From Macrolepiota albuminosa (taxonomy: Eukaryota; Basidiomycota; Agaricomycetes; Agaricales; Agaricaceae): a stretch of DNA of 64,000 nucleotides. The stretch lies in assembly GCA_027475525.1 (NCBI GenBank), contig JAMWFC010000044.1:1117340-1181339 (forward strand), read 5' to 3'. Within the stretch, counting starts at the first letter, position 1. The number at the start of each line of letters is the position of its first letter. Under the pieces are notes generated by a model. The model ran no database searches. It had not been told where the DNA came from and saw only the letters and a program-made list of their open reading frames with translations. Shown here piece by piece: positions 1-13,029 of this stretch. The translations under genes and the position numbers were made by a program.

Positions 1-876
1 AGTGCCATCGAAGAGGGTGTGAGACTGGCAAGTCTTGATATATCAATTTAAACACATATATTAACCTACTGTGGCATAGTACAGTATCAAGTGCGTCGGT
101 CTCGAGATAGGAACTGGGTATACGAGACCCGCACTTCATTGCGGAGCGACAAGGGATGAAAGTGACGGCTGAGCGCTGAGCGCTGAGCCTCGTGATGTCA
201 TATTACCATATTTAGAAATGTCCCTGATTACGTCCAATAAAAATTCCGACCCTATGTAGGTTTTTTCAATGGGAACCGGTATTCCCTTGTGTGAGGGTGC
301 ATCTTCGTCCGTGGTTTGACGGAAGAGAAAATCCACCTGGCCTGTCTGATCTGTCGTGTAAAGCTCGACAACGACGAGTTCTTCTGGAACTACTTATGTA
401 TGGATGTCTTTTTGCGCCACATACTCTTTGCTGCTCATAATAAATCACCTGCATATATATCTACTTCAGTGTCGTCTATACTTATGATAGGCGCAAGACG
501 ATATACATTACCCGTATTACCCCTTGGGCATCACGTCCACAGCGGAGCCGCGATGCCATGATCTTTGTGCTTTTCATGGAGGAAGCTTATCGCAATAAAT
601 GGCTTATTAGAGTAAACGAGCAGATATTAAGGAAATCAATCCAAATTGCTCTTTTACAGCTGTTTTGTGGGTCCGAACGCATTGGGCAAGCACCAGAAAC
701 ACATGATAACTAGTAGTTGTCTACTCTGCGTCACAGGATGGTCTTTCTTCCAATGGGACAGGCAGTCCAACCGGTTCATCCAGTGCAATTCCGAGGTATT
801 ACATTTCAGGCAAAACGTTACATGGAGGCTGCATACGTCAAAGAAACGAGGAGATGGAAATATCAAGCTATATTGT
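1..876. other. intergenic, no gene recognised
   Basis: No reading frame here looks protein-like or carries a family motif. A short direct repeat of the heptamer GCTGAGC sits near 167-188; a similar array occurs at about 33,583-33,601. The right edge is the 3' side of the first CAP gene. Confidence 0.6.
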
Positions 877-1575
877 TTAGGCCTCCACATTCTCACTAGA
901 ACGAAAGTGTCAGGAAACAGATGACCTAGTGGAGCACTTTTGACATACGGGAACTCGCCCGCGATGTTACCAGGGGGATAGTATCTACAGACGAAGAACT
1001 TCACATCCTATTCGCCGTTGATCTGTCAATGGTTACTGAAGGAGGGAAACCAAGAAATGGCGTACCGGGAAACCAGGGATCATATCATCACATGTTTGGG
1101 AAGCGCATCCAACCTGAGTTGTACTTTTCCAAACAACTTGTGTGAATTCAGAACCAACGGGATTCGATGGATCATAAGAAGCTGTATAAGAGTGTAAATG
1201 AGCTGGAGGAAAATGAGTGATTTACGAGTATTCACCAGCTTCGCCCATCCAATTATCCATGATGTCGCTGAAGTTAGAAGTACCTAGGCCAAGGGCAAGA
1301 TTTTCTGTATTGTGTGGTAAATAATGGTCTCTGGGGTATATAGCAGCATTACCACAATGAAGGGATCCTCCAGAGTGCTCAAAAATACATCTGTCAGCCC
1401 ACGTCTGAGCTTCAGAAGCCAATGTGGTGTTCCAGGTCAATTGGGGGGCTCCATATTGTCCGCGGGCTGCATTGTGTATGGAAAGGTAATTGTCAGTGTC
1501 AGCCTGAGGACTAGATATGGCGCTGCCAGCCAAGGCAAGAAGCATGATAGATACAAAAGAAACGAGACGAGACAT
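877..1575 (-). CDS. secreted CAP/SCP/PR-1 domain protein, copy 1
   Basis: Predicted 161-aa secreted protein of the CAP (CRISP, antigen 5, PR-1) superfamily, like the SC7/SC14 fruiting-body proteins and yeast Pry proteins, which bind sterols and lipids outside the cell. Model: complement(join(877..895,949..1007,1066..1181,1236..1304,1353..1575)); all phases agree. A hydrophobic signal peptide occupies residues 1-22, followed by HNAARGQYG, WNTTLASEAQTWADRC, HSGGSLHC, ENLALG, FTQVVWKSTTQVGCA and VCRYYPPGN. The last exon codes for only six residues. Oddity: the normally conserved His of the signature (SHFTQVVWK) is Glu here (GSEFTQVVWK), and the GPYG stretch before ENLA is shortened, so the CAP cavity may be altered. 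A TATA-like TTTATAAA lies about 45 nt upstream of the ATG. A tandem paralogue follows at 2443-3164. Confidence 0.85.
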
Positions 1576-2442
1576 GCCGTGAAGAGTAGGATATTGTGGC
1601 AGGATGATTTCTGGGTGGGTTTATAAAATGATCTTGCCCCCCGGATTCTTCTAGTGATTTGAGTCTTTGATTCAGATGTCACGCCACATTTGGTGAACGC
1701 TGTCGTAGTTCCATCCGATCGCCCAAGTGAATGAAATTTAGTAGGCCAAGCAAGAACTATGGATAAAAGGTACGGCGTAAGCTGAGAAATCTAGCTAGAA
1801 TGGGATGGAAATATCAACAAGAGTCACCCAACATACTTCGTAAAATATGGAGAGAGCATGGGACCCACCTGTGGAAACAAGCATGATAGCAAAGCTTCCT
1901 CATCTAGCCTTATACCCCAAACACAGGCCGACTAACCTTGACCATGAACGAATTTGGAAATATAGATTTGCAAATGATGTTTTACCGTACGGATTAAGGA
2001 TTGTTACAGGTTGTCCAAGTCTTTGCCTTATCCGCTCAGAGCCGGATAGAACTTTGTTCGACGAAACGCCTTATTCAGAATTGCTTATACACACGATAGC
2101 ATGACGGTCGACATTGTTCTACCTGTTATAGCGAGGTTCGCAAGCCAAACAGCTGAAAGAAGGATCAACAGGAGGGACCAAGGATGGAAACCAGCCAAGA
2201 AACGTACTTCTTGGGGATCAGGCCTCAGGGGTTAAGAACTTGATTTCAAATCTCTCTTTAGTCGGATGTCACGTGGGAGTTGATAATGTTTAAGTTCACA
2301 ATCGAAATACAATTCACTTTACCAGTGAGCAACTCAATTGCCTACTAGTACAGGGCGTACATGTGGTCGAAAAATGAAACCAGTCGAAGAATCGATCACA
2401 GGAACGAATAGCTAAATAGTTGAAAGAAAAATTCGAGCGGTT
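1576..2442. other. spacer between the two CAP genes
   Basis: Holds the promoter of the first CAP gene and the 3' side of the second. No further coding signal seen. Confidence 0.5.
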
Positions 2443-3164
2443 TTAGACTTGAACATTGTCGCTGACACAAATTTGTCAGGAAAATATGAACCTTACGAGA
2501 TGCTTTTCAACTTCAACGTACCCAAACTCGCCGATGAAGTTACCGGCAGGAAAGTATTCACAGACAAAGTATTTCGCTTGCTACAAAGACATGTTAACAA
2601 TCACTAGGGTGAAAATGCGAAACCACATACCCCGAAAGAAGGATCGAAGATCCCATCACACAACTGGACAGCACAACCAAGCTGGGTAGTACTCTTCCAA
2701 ACGACCTGTGTGAAGTGGGATGGAACAGGATCGGACGGGTCGTATTGAGCTGGAGTGATAAAGTTCGGCAAACATTGAGTATGACTAAACGAACATTTGC
2801 CTGCAACTACTCACAGACTTCGTCTGTCCAAGAATTAATAGCGGCCTGAATGTCATACGCGGAACCTGTGCCAGCAGCAAGGTTTTCTGGAGCGTGTAAG
2901 TTATACCCTTGACATGGTCGTGGACAACGTACCACCATAGGGACCGAGTGATCCTCCAGAATGTACGAAGACACATCTGTCCACCCACGTCTGAGCTGCA
3001 GAAGCCAGGGTAGTGTTCCAGACCAGTGGAACAGCTCCGTGCTCTGCACGGACTGTATTGTGAGAGGAAAGGTAGGTATCAATATCACTAGGAGAGGTGG
3101 TGCCGCTAGCAAAGGCAGAAGCGGCCAGAATCATTGCAGAGACAAAAGAAGCGAGACGGGCCAT
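2443..3164 (-). CDS. secreted CAP/SCP/PR-1 domain protein, copy 2
   Basis: Predicted 166-aa secreted CAP protein. Model: complement(join(2443..2461,2522..2580,2631..2749,2815..2886,2933..3164)). The signal peptide is residues 1-20 (MARLASFVSAMILAASAFAS). CAP motifs run in order: HNTVRAEHG, WNTTLASAAQTWVDRC, HSGGSLGPYGENLAAGTG, SWTDEV, SHFTQVVWKSTTQLGCA and VCEYFPAGNFIGEF. Unlike its neighbour it keeps the signature His. Intron number, positions and phases match copy 1 exactly, and the last two exons are 59 and 19 nt in both, so the pair is a tandem duplication. The role is inferred from the family: extracellular sterol/lipid binding or cell-wall and host-surface functions. Confidence 0.9.
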
Positions 3165-4486
3165 GTCGGAGGAGAAAGGGAGTTGGTCTAAGAAAGAAAT
3201 CCAGTCGCGCTTTTAAGTCGTTCGCCGCAAAGTTTTTAGGAGTCACTCTGGTCTTTGATTAAATCATGCTGTGAGTTTTACCGCCTGGCTGTTTAGTTGT
3301 TGGATTATAGGCTGAGAACCGCCGAGGTGACTAAACATGAGCCTCGGACTCGAATAAAGAGATGATGACAAGGCCAGGTAAAGGATGAATTCGCACCGGC
3401 AACACTTGCTTTTTACCAGCAACCGAACCACGGCCTATCCAAACCTGCACTAAGTTTGATCAGATATTATCACAGATATGTGGCACGGAAGTTATATTAT
3501 AATGAGCCCAAGCGTCCTGTTGTAAACGTTAACGAATTCCGCTTATGCCAAAGCCCAAGCTGTGTTGAAACTACGGCAGAGAAGTACAACCAATCCAAAA
3601 GGAGTGTCCCAAATGCCGCGCCGCAGCTCCAAATAGTTTCAATATTGCGCAGTCCCGAGCCCATCATCACGATAGGCTGCATCTTTCTTCTACCGTTACA
3701 TCTCGAGAGCAGCAACTCAGGCATAACTCTGCAGAAGTTTTCCTGCGCTTCCGATAGACATAGGTTCTCCTGACTTGAAAGTGGATTTTCCTGGATTTGT
3801 AGCTATAGTTCTAGCCGATCGAAGGTTCAATAGTACGGACATTCGCCGTCAAGAGACCAAGGTAACACAGGCTTAATTGAGTCTTCGAGTGTTTTCTTGA
3901 CAAAGATAACTCTGAACGTAAGAACTCCATATGGGCCTCCAAAAACGTAGCCTCACACAGGCATAGAATAGATCCGTGTTGCTCCAAACGTGCGCAAAGT
4001 GCCATGCGGACTGGCGTGTGGATACTATCGTACCTTGACATAGGGAAGACTAGGCAGAAGTCATTTTACGTTCACCTTTGAAAAAGGCGCAAATCTCTTG
4101 TTGCGTTGTTTGCTCAATGTTTGCTTTGCAGCTGAGACAATATTATGAGGAAGACGAACATCTTATGTAGGCTTAGTTGGCTTCAACGGCTTTGGATTGA
4201 GTGCTTTTGAAAAGCCTGCATGTGATCCAACAGTACACGTGACTACATAAAAGCAGTATTTGATAAGGGAGAGATAATATGAAAGCTGTTAACGGCGAAA
4301 GGTTGCTTTCGCACATCCAAAATAGCTAAAGAATCAAATTAGGAATTACTTTTTCAGTGTATGAAGACGGAGCGGGGCCAGCCGTAATGAAATTATCCAA
4401 TTACTATACACGGCATATGACAAACACGAGTGGCGTAACGAGGGTGGTAAAACATATTTGATACACAATGTCCGTCACCGAAGGAC
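3165..4486. other. intergenic, no gene recognised
   Basis: About 1.3 kb between the second CAP gene and the 3' end of the first MFS gene. Only short unrelated open frames are present; nothing supportable. Confidence 0.5.
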
Positions 4487-6931
4487 TCAAAACTTCTTAC
4501 TTCCTTTTTGTCGAATTGACTCGCCTTTGTAGTAGATCCATACGGGGAACGGGATGCCCAATATTATTGCAAGTCCGGCAAGAAGCTATGCAATTGCACA
4601 ACAAGTCAGCAACAATGATCGCTATGTGAGGGTTGCGGTAAAATGTAGCTACCGAATTTCCACCTCCGAGCCCGAGACGGTCGAACATTTGTTGACCAAA
4701 CAAGGGAAACACGAATCCCATTATAGAGCGCAGAACCTTTATAAGGTAGTCGTGAGCTTTCAGAATTGGAGAAGAGTTGGACGAATCCGCACAAATGCGG
4801 CAGCTGTTGCGCTGGCAGCAAACTCAAAAGCATCGACGAGATACAGCATAATAGGAAGCCTAGTGATCCATGATGAGATCCATTTCACAAATCGCAAATG
4901 ACACTCTATGATGCCTACGTTGTCGCCATGACCCCTGACAAAACAGTTTTAAAAAATGATTTTTATCAAGAAGGGAGTACAGACGCACCGAATCCAAAAA
5001 CGCACGATCCCAGAATTGGCATAATCCAATGCATTTTAGCCTGAGCAGACCATCCGTACCAGCTAAAAATAGTCCGTCATTACTCATCAACCAGTAATGC
5101 TTGCAGTTAAAGCAGAAGCGTACAAAAGCCCTATAGGAACGAAAAAAGATCCGATGAATAATGGTGGCATGCGCATTTCTGGGGTCCCCTTCCCACCCCG
5201 CTTTTCTGCTAGCTATGTGCAAGCGCTCAATTCAGCGTGAAACCGGAGATATCTACAATCTACTCACATGTCTGTAGACATTGTCTGCAAATTTGGCTCC
5301 TGCGATGGTGGCGAGGAAAAATCCTATTCCAATGCCGAGGTAGGTGAGGCCGGTGATCCCAGGATTGAAGCCATATGTTTCAGCGAAGAATGCTAATGTA
5401 AAGGGGAAATTTAAGCATGAAGATGTAATGTTGTGAGGCAAGAACTCACTAGGGTAGGTGACAAACATGAGGTAGTAAATTCCTTAAAGCCAAACGGGGT
5501 TAGTGATAGACATCCTTAGGTAGACTAGGAACACACCAGACATGCTAGTGAGTAAAATAAAGACGTGAATTCAAAAAGACTAGAACCAGGTTATGACTTA
5601 CAATGCGAGATAAAGACCCAGAATAGACAATGTCAAGCTAGTCAAAGCCATCTTCATGGGACGCGTGAAGCTCATCCACATGAACGCCAACTTCCCATTC
5701 GTACCCCGCACGAGTGTTGTACGCGTTCTGGCGATCTTAACGGGGTCACCAGACGCAAGGGCTTTGCGATAGCGAAGAACGGGCGCATAGGTTTCGCGCA
5801 GGAGAGGGATGCCGATTACAGCTGCAACAGCGCATACGACTATAGTATAATATAAGAGGGGTATGTATTGTTCATGATGATTTAGCCATACCTGCGATGA
5901 CGATGAATATCCACTTAGTACCGACAGTCTCTGCAATGAAACCACCTGCAACAGGTCCAACTGCTGGGCCTGCGTAGCATGGCAGACATCATGCTCAGAT
6001 GTATCATCCTCGCATGCATTGAACAGCCTCACCTATTAATGGTCCGAGAGTGAATAGCGACATGGCAGACGCTCTGTCACGCTCTGCAAAGAGATCGCTC
6101 ATCGAACCTCCACCACTTGCTAACGCGGCACTGCCAGAGAGCCCCGCTACCGTATAACAGGAGTAGATTAAAATTTGAGTGAGGTAACGAGGAAATGGGG
6201 GAACACACCTAGGAAACGGAATCCGATGAGCGAGTTGGTGGTTGGAGCGTATGCACAACCTAGGCTGAAGGCGATCGAAAAGACGTTGCAGATGTTGAAT
6301 ACCTTTAAGCGCCAAGAGCTGTTAGTTGCGGTTGGATAACATCGACCTGTTATTCAGACACCCACGTATGTCCGACCATACATTTCCGTCAGGGGAGCTA
6401 GGAATAGAGGCTGTGATAATTATTGAGACTGTCCATTCATAAGCACGATGCAATAGGAACAAGAACACTCACACCAAATGCAAAGGCCAAAAGATAAATG
6501 CTCAGTGTCATCGCGAGCAGCGTCGGGTTGGTGATATTATACTTTGTAGCAATTTCAGGCAAACCAGGTGCCATAATTGAACTCGCCAATGGTGAGATGA
6601 ATGCATACATCGACACCTGCAACCACGAATTTATTCATTGTCACTTCACCATCCGGAACGATGAAGGAAACCATACAATGCCAGCTGCGATCCATTTCCT
6701 TCCAAGTGACCAGTTTCGTGGGTTTGAAGGGTCGTTTTCCCAATCGACATCGTCTTTTTCAGGTTCAAGCTCGGGTAGTATGGGTCTGCCTGATTCAAGG
6801 GAAACTTCCAATTTTACAGCATTCCGTGTAGTCAGTGGAGCGGCTTCTGGTTTGACGTTCTGTTGCTGATATATCTCCTCTGCGCTGACAATAGGCGCTA
6901 ACACTGAGGCGTTTTTGATTTTCTGGGACAT
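4487..6931 (-). CDS. MFS drug:H+ antiporter (DHA1-type), copy 1
   Basis: Plasma-membrane major facilitator transporter of the fungal DHA1 multidrug/small-molecule exporter family, 520 aa. Sixteen exons: complement(join(4487..4585,4653..4736,4793..4859,4919..4934,4989..5062,5124..5212,5268..5392,5450..5482,5537..5544,5602..5839,5892..5969,6033..6146,6209..6302,6366..6410,6473..6616,6677..6931)). The phase closes perfectly. The soluble N-terminus (about 85 aa) ends in the usual DPSNPRNWSLGRKW. Then come SSIMAPGLPEIATKY, the motif-A region LAPLTEMYGRTYV, the antiporter motif-C region GPAVGPVAGGFIAE, the loop PLLRETYAPVLRYRK, and C-terminal YGWSAQAKMHWIMP, FPLFGQQMFDRLGLGGGNS and GIPFPVWIYYKG. 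One exon is only 8 nt and another 16 nt. An alternative upstream ATG at 7000 would add 23 residues. The substrate cannot be told from sequence. Confidence 0.9.
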
Positions 6932-8053
6932 CGAGGGCGGAGAAGAGGAAGCAGGGCAAGTTTTGTGCGATTGCGTAGTTATAACAACATCGCGCGACAT
7001 GCGCCGCAGGATCATTGATCTAATTATGGGTGTTTTATATCAGCTGGTAATGTAACAGCCACATGTTAGCGTAGGTAGATATCAAATAGTAACATAGTAA
7101 CAAACTAAGTTTCTGATTTTGACGAAGAGCTAATCTGTGCAATTCTTGTCTCAAGGGAACGGTGAACGCTACGATACATTCAGCGACACTGTTGTTTTGA
7201 TAAAATGAATTAAGGACTTAATAATAGGTGACAGACGAGATTGATTTTAGCTAGAATGATATTCCAGTCCCATGGAGCACCCCGTTTTGGCAACCTGTCG
7301 GTCTACATTCATATCAGAATTTGAGGTTTTAGGATGAAGCATACGTAAGGTCCATGATGGTCGTGATTCAAGTGAATGAAGGTGTGCTGATCATGATCAG
7401 AGGAAGGCGCACGGTCCAAGAGATAGGTTTATCTCGTCCTGTGGCCAATAATGACAAGACTTGGACTTGAGGCAGTTCAGACACGTATGTGAATGAAGGA
7501 GAGCGAATTTGGCGAATATGATCAAGTGTTCCGAAAGTCCTTGGCATGATGTGCCGCTTGCACCGAGGATGACCGCAATCGGAAACGAATTATAGAGAAG
7601 ATGATATATGGTCAGCAGTATTGGTCTTATGATCAAGGTGTTGTAGAGCGGCAATCTCCTCGAGTCGCTAGATACGCCTGCAAGGGCGGACCAGAAGAAA
7701 ATTTCAACTTGTTTCATTGATCATTGATGGACATGTAAGTGGAAAGCTTTTGTTGAGAATTTGCCCCGGTCTTCCGAAGTGAGATTCCTCGAATCTCGGC
7801 TGTAGAGATGTGGGCAATGCTCTTGTATTGATTCCACATGTAAAAGGATTTCGAAACGAACAACGATGGGTCATGATGACATAAGCCAACGTTTGTTCGA
7901 CTTAGGTTTGGTGGTGGTGTTGGGTTTGTTGAAGTGGTCTCTCCAGCCCAGACGTCGCGTGTGTCAAAGATGTCCATGGTACGAGTTGCATAGTTATTTG
8001 GGATGTTCGCCTCAAACATGGATAGGAACACGGAACCCTAACGGGGGAACCAG
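6932..8053. other. intergenic; 5' end of the ELYS gene probably inside
   Basis: Contains the upstream region of the first MFS gene and, near the right end, the unresolved first exon of the ELYS-domain gene. The in-frame sequence just upstream of 8054 reaches a stop at 8023-8025 without an ATG, so a short upstream exon is needed. No other gene recognised. Confidence 0.4.
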
Positions 8054-10341
8054 TTCACCTCAAATATTTCGACGTCTCTGAGGCTGGTTTTGCCTGGCGG
8101 GAACCTCTGCAAGAACAATTGCGAGAGAGGCGCATGGTTCTTGGAGACAAACTTTTCTTTGACATCCTACTGGAAGCGGGCGGCATTGAAAGGCCTTGGA
8201 CGCTTTTTCCACCCCGTGCACTGCAAGACCTTGAGCTTGTGTTGCAAGCCATCGAACTATCAGATTACGATACCCTGAAGAAAGAATGTCTTATCTACTA
8301 TTTGTTGAAGTGGCATAACGATGGGAGGGAGTCACGGTTCCAGGAAGAGCGGTCAATACCTTCCCAGTACGCCATTCTCGCCGACGCGTACTGGCATCTG
8401 GATGCGGGTTACGATATTTCAGTAGGTTTTCTGGTCAAACTTTCTGCAGATAGCCTTGCTGATGATATCTCCAATTAGCGCGCAGTCTCTCTCCTTTCGG
8501 ACAGGCGCCTGAACGGAGATTATTCCTCCAAAATCCTTCAAACGATCTTCCTCTCACCCGATCCATTTCCTTTGATAGTCCAGTACGTTCGTACTGCAAA
8601 GCCCCGCCTCGTTTCCCAGGCAGATTTTTGGATCTATACACAAGCGCTTGCAGAGTTGAGTTTCCTGGATGCGTGGCAGTTCCAACGTACATTCAATGAA
8701 TCCTCCGAGGTTCGGACGACGCTTCTCAACAATCTACTGAATTGGTGTATTTCTTGTGCGTTCCATAGTCTTTACGCGAGCACTTCACTTAATAACATAC
8801 GAACAGCAATTCCACGGCCGGCCGCCATCCAGACTCTGCTGAGTTTTCCTCTTTCCTCTTTTGAGGAAAAATTTCTCCATCAGTACGCGCTAGAACCACC
8901 CAAAACACTTCTACGGACAGCAGTGTCTCTTCTCCGCGACTTTGTTTGCGTACGGCTCATCCAGTCAGGCAAACATGCCCAAGCAATCAAAATCGACCAC
9001 GAATTTGCGGCCTCCACACTGAACGAGAGCAAAAGCGAGGCTGAACCACGGCGGAAGATGGTTCGTGAACTCTACGAAGCCTTATCCATTCCCGAGCGCA
9101 CCTTGTTGGATGCTGAGATTGAAGGCCTCACTCGCGGCAAGCCTGTTCCGAACGGCATACCTAAACCTCAACCACAATTGGGTTCCAATTCATCCATCAA
9201 GGACATCAGCATGTCTGAGTCCTGGGAAGAGATACCCAGACCACCGCCCTCGGGTCAACTCAATGGCAAAACATCAACACGGGATGCGTTAGCCCCTGTC
9301 TCTGGCTCCAATTCTTTCTATGAGCTCAGCAGCTCCGCGAATGGTGCTCCATCAATTTTGCCCATTTCATCAGGAACCCAGACCGCCAGTTGTCCTCGTC
9401 CGAGCTTCACTCTATCGTCTTCACTGTCTTCTTCCATCTCGCGTAAACCTCAGTTCCCGACGATAACAATTTCCAACAGTAGTGGGAGTGGAAACAGGCT
9501 ACCGCCTTCTGTGTCACAACCTCTATCAAACTCCAATTCATTCAGTCCTGCTTCTCGAAGGGCGAATGCTTTTTACAAGCCACCACATGTCGCTCCTCAG
9601 GGCGTTAAACGTTCTTTTGAGTCCTCTTTGGGACACGACATTGACATGGATGACGAGGAAAAGGAGACAAGGTTGGTGACGGAAACTCACGAGGAGGAAG
9701 TGCCAGCTCAGAATGAGCGAATGCAACAGCAAGATTCCGATGAAGCAGTTTGGGAACAACGTGAACTCGAATTCTCGGTCTTTGGCAATACTAAGAAACC
9801 AACAAAGAGAGCAACCACTCCGGCATCGCCGGAGGCGGCCTCCGTGGTGCAAAATGGGCGTTCTGTTCTTCCCGGTACTTTTTCGACGGATGAGGAGCAT
9901 GAGCACGAAGCCGAAGCGAGGGAACCAACACCCCCGCCCACTACTCGGGCACGCGCGTCGGGTCGTAGAACCCAATCGCGTAAAACAATGCGAACCCCCC
10001 AGGCACCCGAACCTAAGCGTGCACGACGTTCCGAGCAGTCAAAGCCAAGGCTGAAGCAGAGCGTGCCAGGGGCTCTACTGAACTCGGATGAAGAGGAAGA
10101 TGAGGACGATGAAGACCAGATTGGGCCACTACCGTCTCCTCCGCGTCGTGGAACTGCGCGTAAAGCACGGGATACGACGCCTGCTTCGGATGTCGGTGAT
10201 GAGGAGGCTGGGCAGACGAGGAGGAGGTCGTCAAGGTTGTCCAGCACGGGTGGGGATTCAATCAAAAAGGCAGGATTAGGTAGTGCGACGGCGGGGAAGA
10301 CAAAGAAGAATGCAAGGGCGACGGCGAAGAAGAAGCGGTAG
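8054..10341 (+). CDS. ELYS-domain nuclear protein (nuclear-pore assembly type)
   Basis: At least about 740 aa. The N-terminal about 300 residues resemble the helical ELYS/MEL-28 domain of fungal nuclear-pore assembly proteins: RRMVLGDKLFFDILLEAGG, RALQDLELVLQAI, KKECLIYYLL, YAILADAYWHLD, then DRRLNGDYSSKI. Exons 8054..8421 and 8479..10341 are joined by a 57-nt intron in phase 0. The remainder is Ser/Pro/Glu-rich and disordered, with acidic DSDEEEDEDDEDQ and basic AT-hook-like clusters (ARASGRRTQSRK; the end KKNARATAKKKR), suggesting DNA or chromatin contact. The start is uncertain: a probable acceptor lies at 8051-8053, and the start codon lies in an upstream exon I could not fix. Localisation is inferred from the family. 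Confidence 0.75.
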
Positions 10342-10472
10342 TGTACTTGGCTTTCTGATATGCTGAATCTCTTTTTTTATTTGTTATGTACCTCTATCAA
10401 TCTATCAATATGATTGAGATCCCTCGCTTCACATCATAGCCATGTCAAAAGAGTGTGTGGTCGATATATGTA

Positions 10473-11526
10473 TTATAAAGTGTTATCTGCCGATGTTGGT
10501 ATTGGGCTTTTCGGTGGTTTGCATTTTCCTTTCGCCTTCTCAAGCCTATTGAGTAGCACACCTGTACACACCTCAAGCGCTGCTACCTCTTCTGGCGTCG
10601 CATCCGCACATCCACCCCACCGAATCTTCAGATTTTCATCAATGAGGTATACATATCCGACCTTGTTGTTCGTCATACCCAACGCGTCGCGAACGTATTC
10701 CATGTTTTGATTGGAAACAAGGTACGTTGGATGCAACTCTGTGGGAATTGTTCTGCGTAAGGAGCGGAGGAAGACCTGCACGAGAAGGTTTTTAAGAATG
10801 TTTTCTTGCAGGTTGATCTGGATGAACTGGTAAAGAGGGTTTTGGGAGTAACGCTCATGTGTGGGAGTAACGAAGCCTTTTGAATGGACCTGAAACGGGT
10901 AAAGGATTATAACAAAAAAGCATTGTGTAAACGTACTTCCGACATTCGTGTTCCCAGCATGGAAAGGACAGTTATACGACCAAAGCACATGATAGTTGTA
11001 TCCTTTTCTTGGCCCGAGTCGAGGCTCTTGCCCTTCACGTTCGGAAAGTACAGTGCTTTCTGGTCCAGTCTGTAAGCACCACCCTGCTGTTTACCTGAAT
11101 CGTAACCTACGTCTTCTCGAATCAAGGATTGTGGTGCGATCCACGTTTTTCCACCATGTTTCCTGGTCATGTTCATGTCATAATAATAACCCCTACCTAT
11201 TTCCTTGATCCTTGTGGATGAGTGAATCGGAAGCCCATGCATATTCCTAAATCGCCTACTCACAAATGCCGCCTGTGCGCTATTCTCGCTTCATTATCGG
11301 TCAGTATTTCCACTGCTCTTTGGGTCCGTGTTTTCAAAAGGGTAGTTGGTCGTTCCGTAACACCTAATGGCCTGTTCAGAGGTCCTAGCTCTCCCGGCTT
11401 AACATCAGGCCCAGATGGCCCGCTCTGAGTTCTCTCGGGTGGTTTAGCAGTATCCTGCAGAACGCGTATCGAAGAAGAAAATTGCCGGCGAAGTGACGAG
11501 CTCCGAGCAGGTGCAAGAAATGACAT
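10473..11526 (-). CDS. ATP10: mitochondrial F1Fo-ATP synthase assembly factor ATP10
   Basis: Inner-membrane chaperone that associates with Atp6 and helps assemble the Fo sector. Model: complement(join(10473..10889,10937..11210,11264..11526)), 317 aa. An Arg/Ser-rich mitochondrial presequence (SSSLRRQFSSSIRVLQ) is followed by PLNRPLGVTERP, the hallmark HGGKTWIAPQSLIRED, ALYFPNVKGKSL, and the C-terminal thioredoxin-like half with YLVSNQNMEYVRDALGM, NNKVGYVYLIDE and IRWGGCADA. Length and order fit the family. It is divergent from histone H2A across a 233-bp shared promoter. Confidence 0.92.
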
Positions 11527-11759
11527 GAAAAGTTTGAGGAGTTATGGGGTAATTATAACCATGAAACCGAAAATAGTAACGATCTCTGTATTATATAATT
11601 TTCTGCTGCTGCCACGCCCGTCACGTGGGACGATAAACAAATCCACATAAATGGTCGCGTCCTGTCTAAGTTTGTTGATTCGTTTCTCTTGCTCTTCAAC
11701 CACTACCATCATCATCTCCGCCTTACGCGACAGTTTCACAAAGATCACTGAGTATTATA
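11527..11759. promoter_or_regulatory. bidirectional promoter, ATP10 / histone H2A
   Basis: 233 bp separate the two start codons. AT-rich stretches (TATTATATAATTTTC at about 11,589; GTATTATA just before the H2A ATG) are candidate TATA-like or initiator regions. The division between the two promoters is inference. Confidence 0.45.
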
Positions 11760-12494
<735 letters not shown>

Positions 12495-13029
12495 GGGCTA
12501 TTATAGCTCTGCATTTCAAACGTCTACTTCCCTATCCGTTTTCCCATATTTTTATTATTGTACCGTGTAGTCGACGTTGTGTAAGTTACAGCTTGTTTAT
12601 CAGCTGGGTTGGAAACATGGATTGTACTTCTGAAACTTGTTCAAACTTACAAATGTGAACGAACGTGATCAATTGCAACTTCGGCGTGTGAGGCTTGTTA
12701 CTGTTCATGGTTAAACATACGGACACTACACGAGTGAGCCACGGTTTGTGCTCAATACAGCTTCAGGCACATTGGTTTGAGATTTTGTTTTTTTTTTCCC
12801 TCAAGCTTGTCTCGAGTTGGAGACAAGCATATCAATAGGTAGATGGCTGAGGATTTAGATACGGATAGCAATGCATGTAGGGAACATAAGGCTGGCTAAT
12901 AGGTCGATCCAGGTATGATAGTGATTAAGACATGTTTCCTGTGTATACACGAGAGGGCGAAAGTGTCCGACGAGATGATATCATACACGTCTGCGTGACA
13001 CACAGCATCATGGCGAGTTGAGTTCTTGG
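12495..13029. other. convergent spacer H2A / MFS copy 2
   Basis: 3' flanks of both genes. No coding signal seen. Confidence 0.5.

Noticed and set aside
167..188. GCTGAGC repeat shared with about 33,583
   Set aside because: Short (about 20 bp) self-overlapping heptamer; too small to call a dispersed repeat family from two sites.
1222..1260. Stop after GEAGEYS as the end of a truncated CAP gene
   Set aside because: A GTGAAT donor at 1235 and comparison with the second copy show the exon ends earlier and the gene continues intact to 877.
7714..8031. Minus-strand frame of 105 codons upstream of the ELYS gene
   Set aside because: Partly protein-like (TSTNPTPPPNL) but no family, no splice partners, and it overlaps the expected 5' exon of ELYS.
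9538..10265. Minus-strand frames opposite the ELYS gene, up to 185 codons
   Set aside because: Ser/Cys-rich low-complexity mirror of the acidic Glu/Asp codons on the plus strand; no domain or splice logic.
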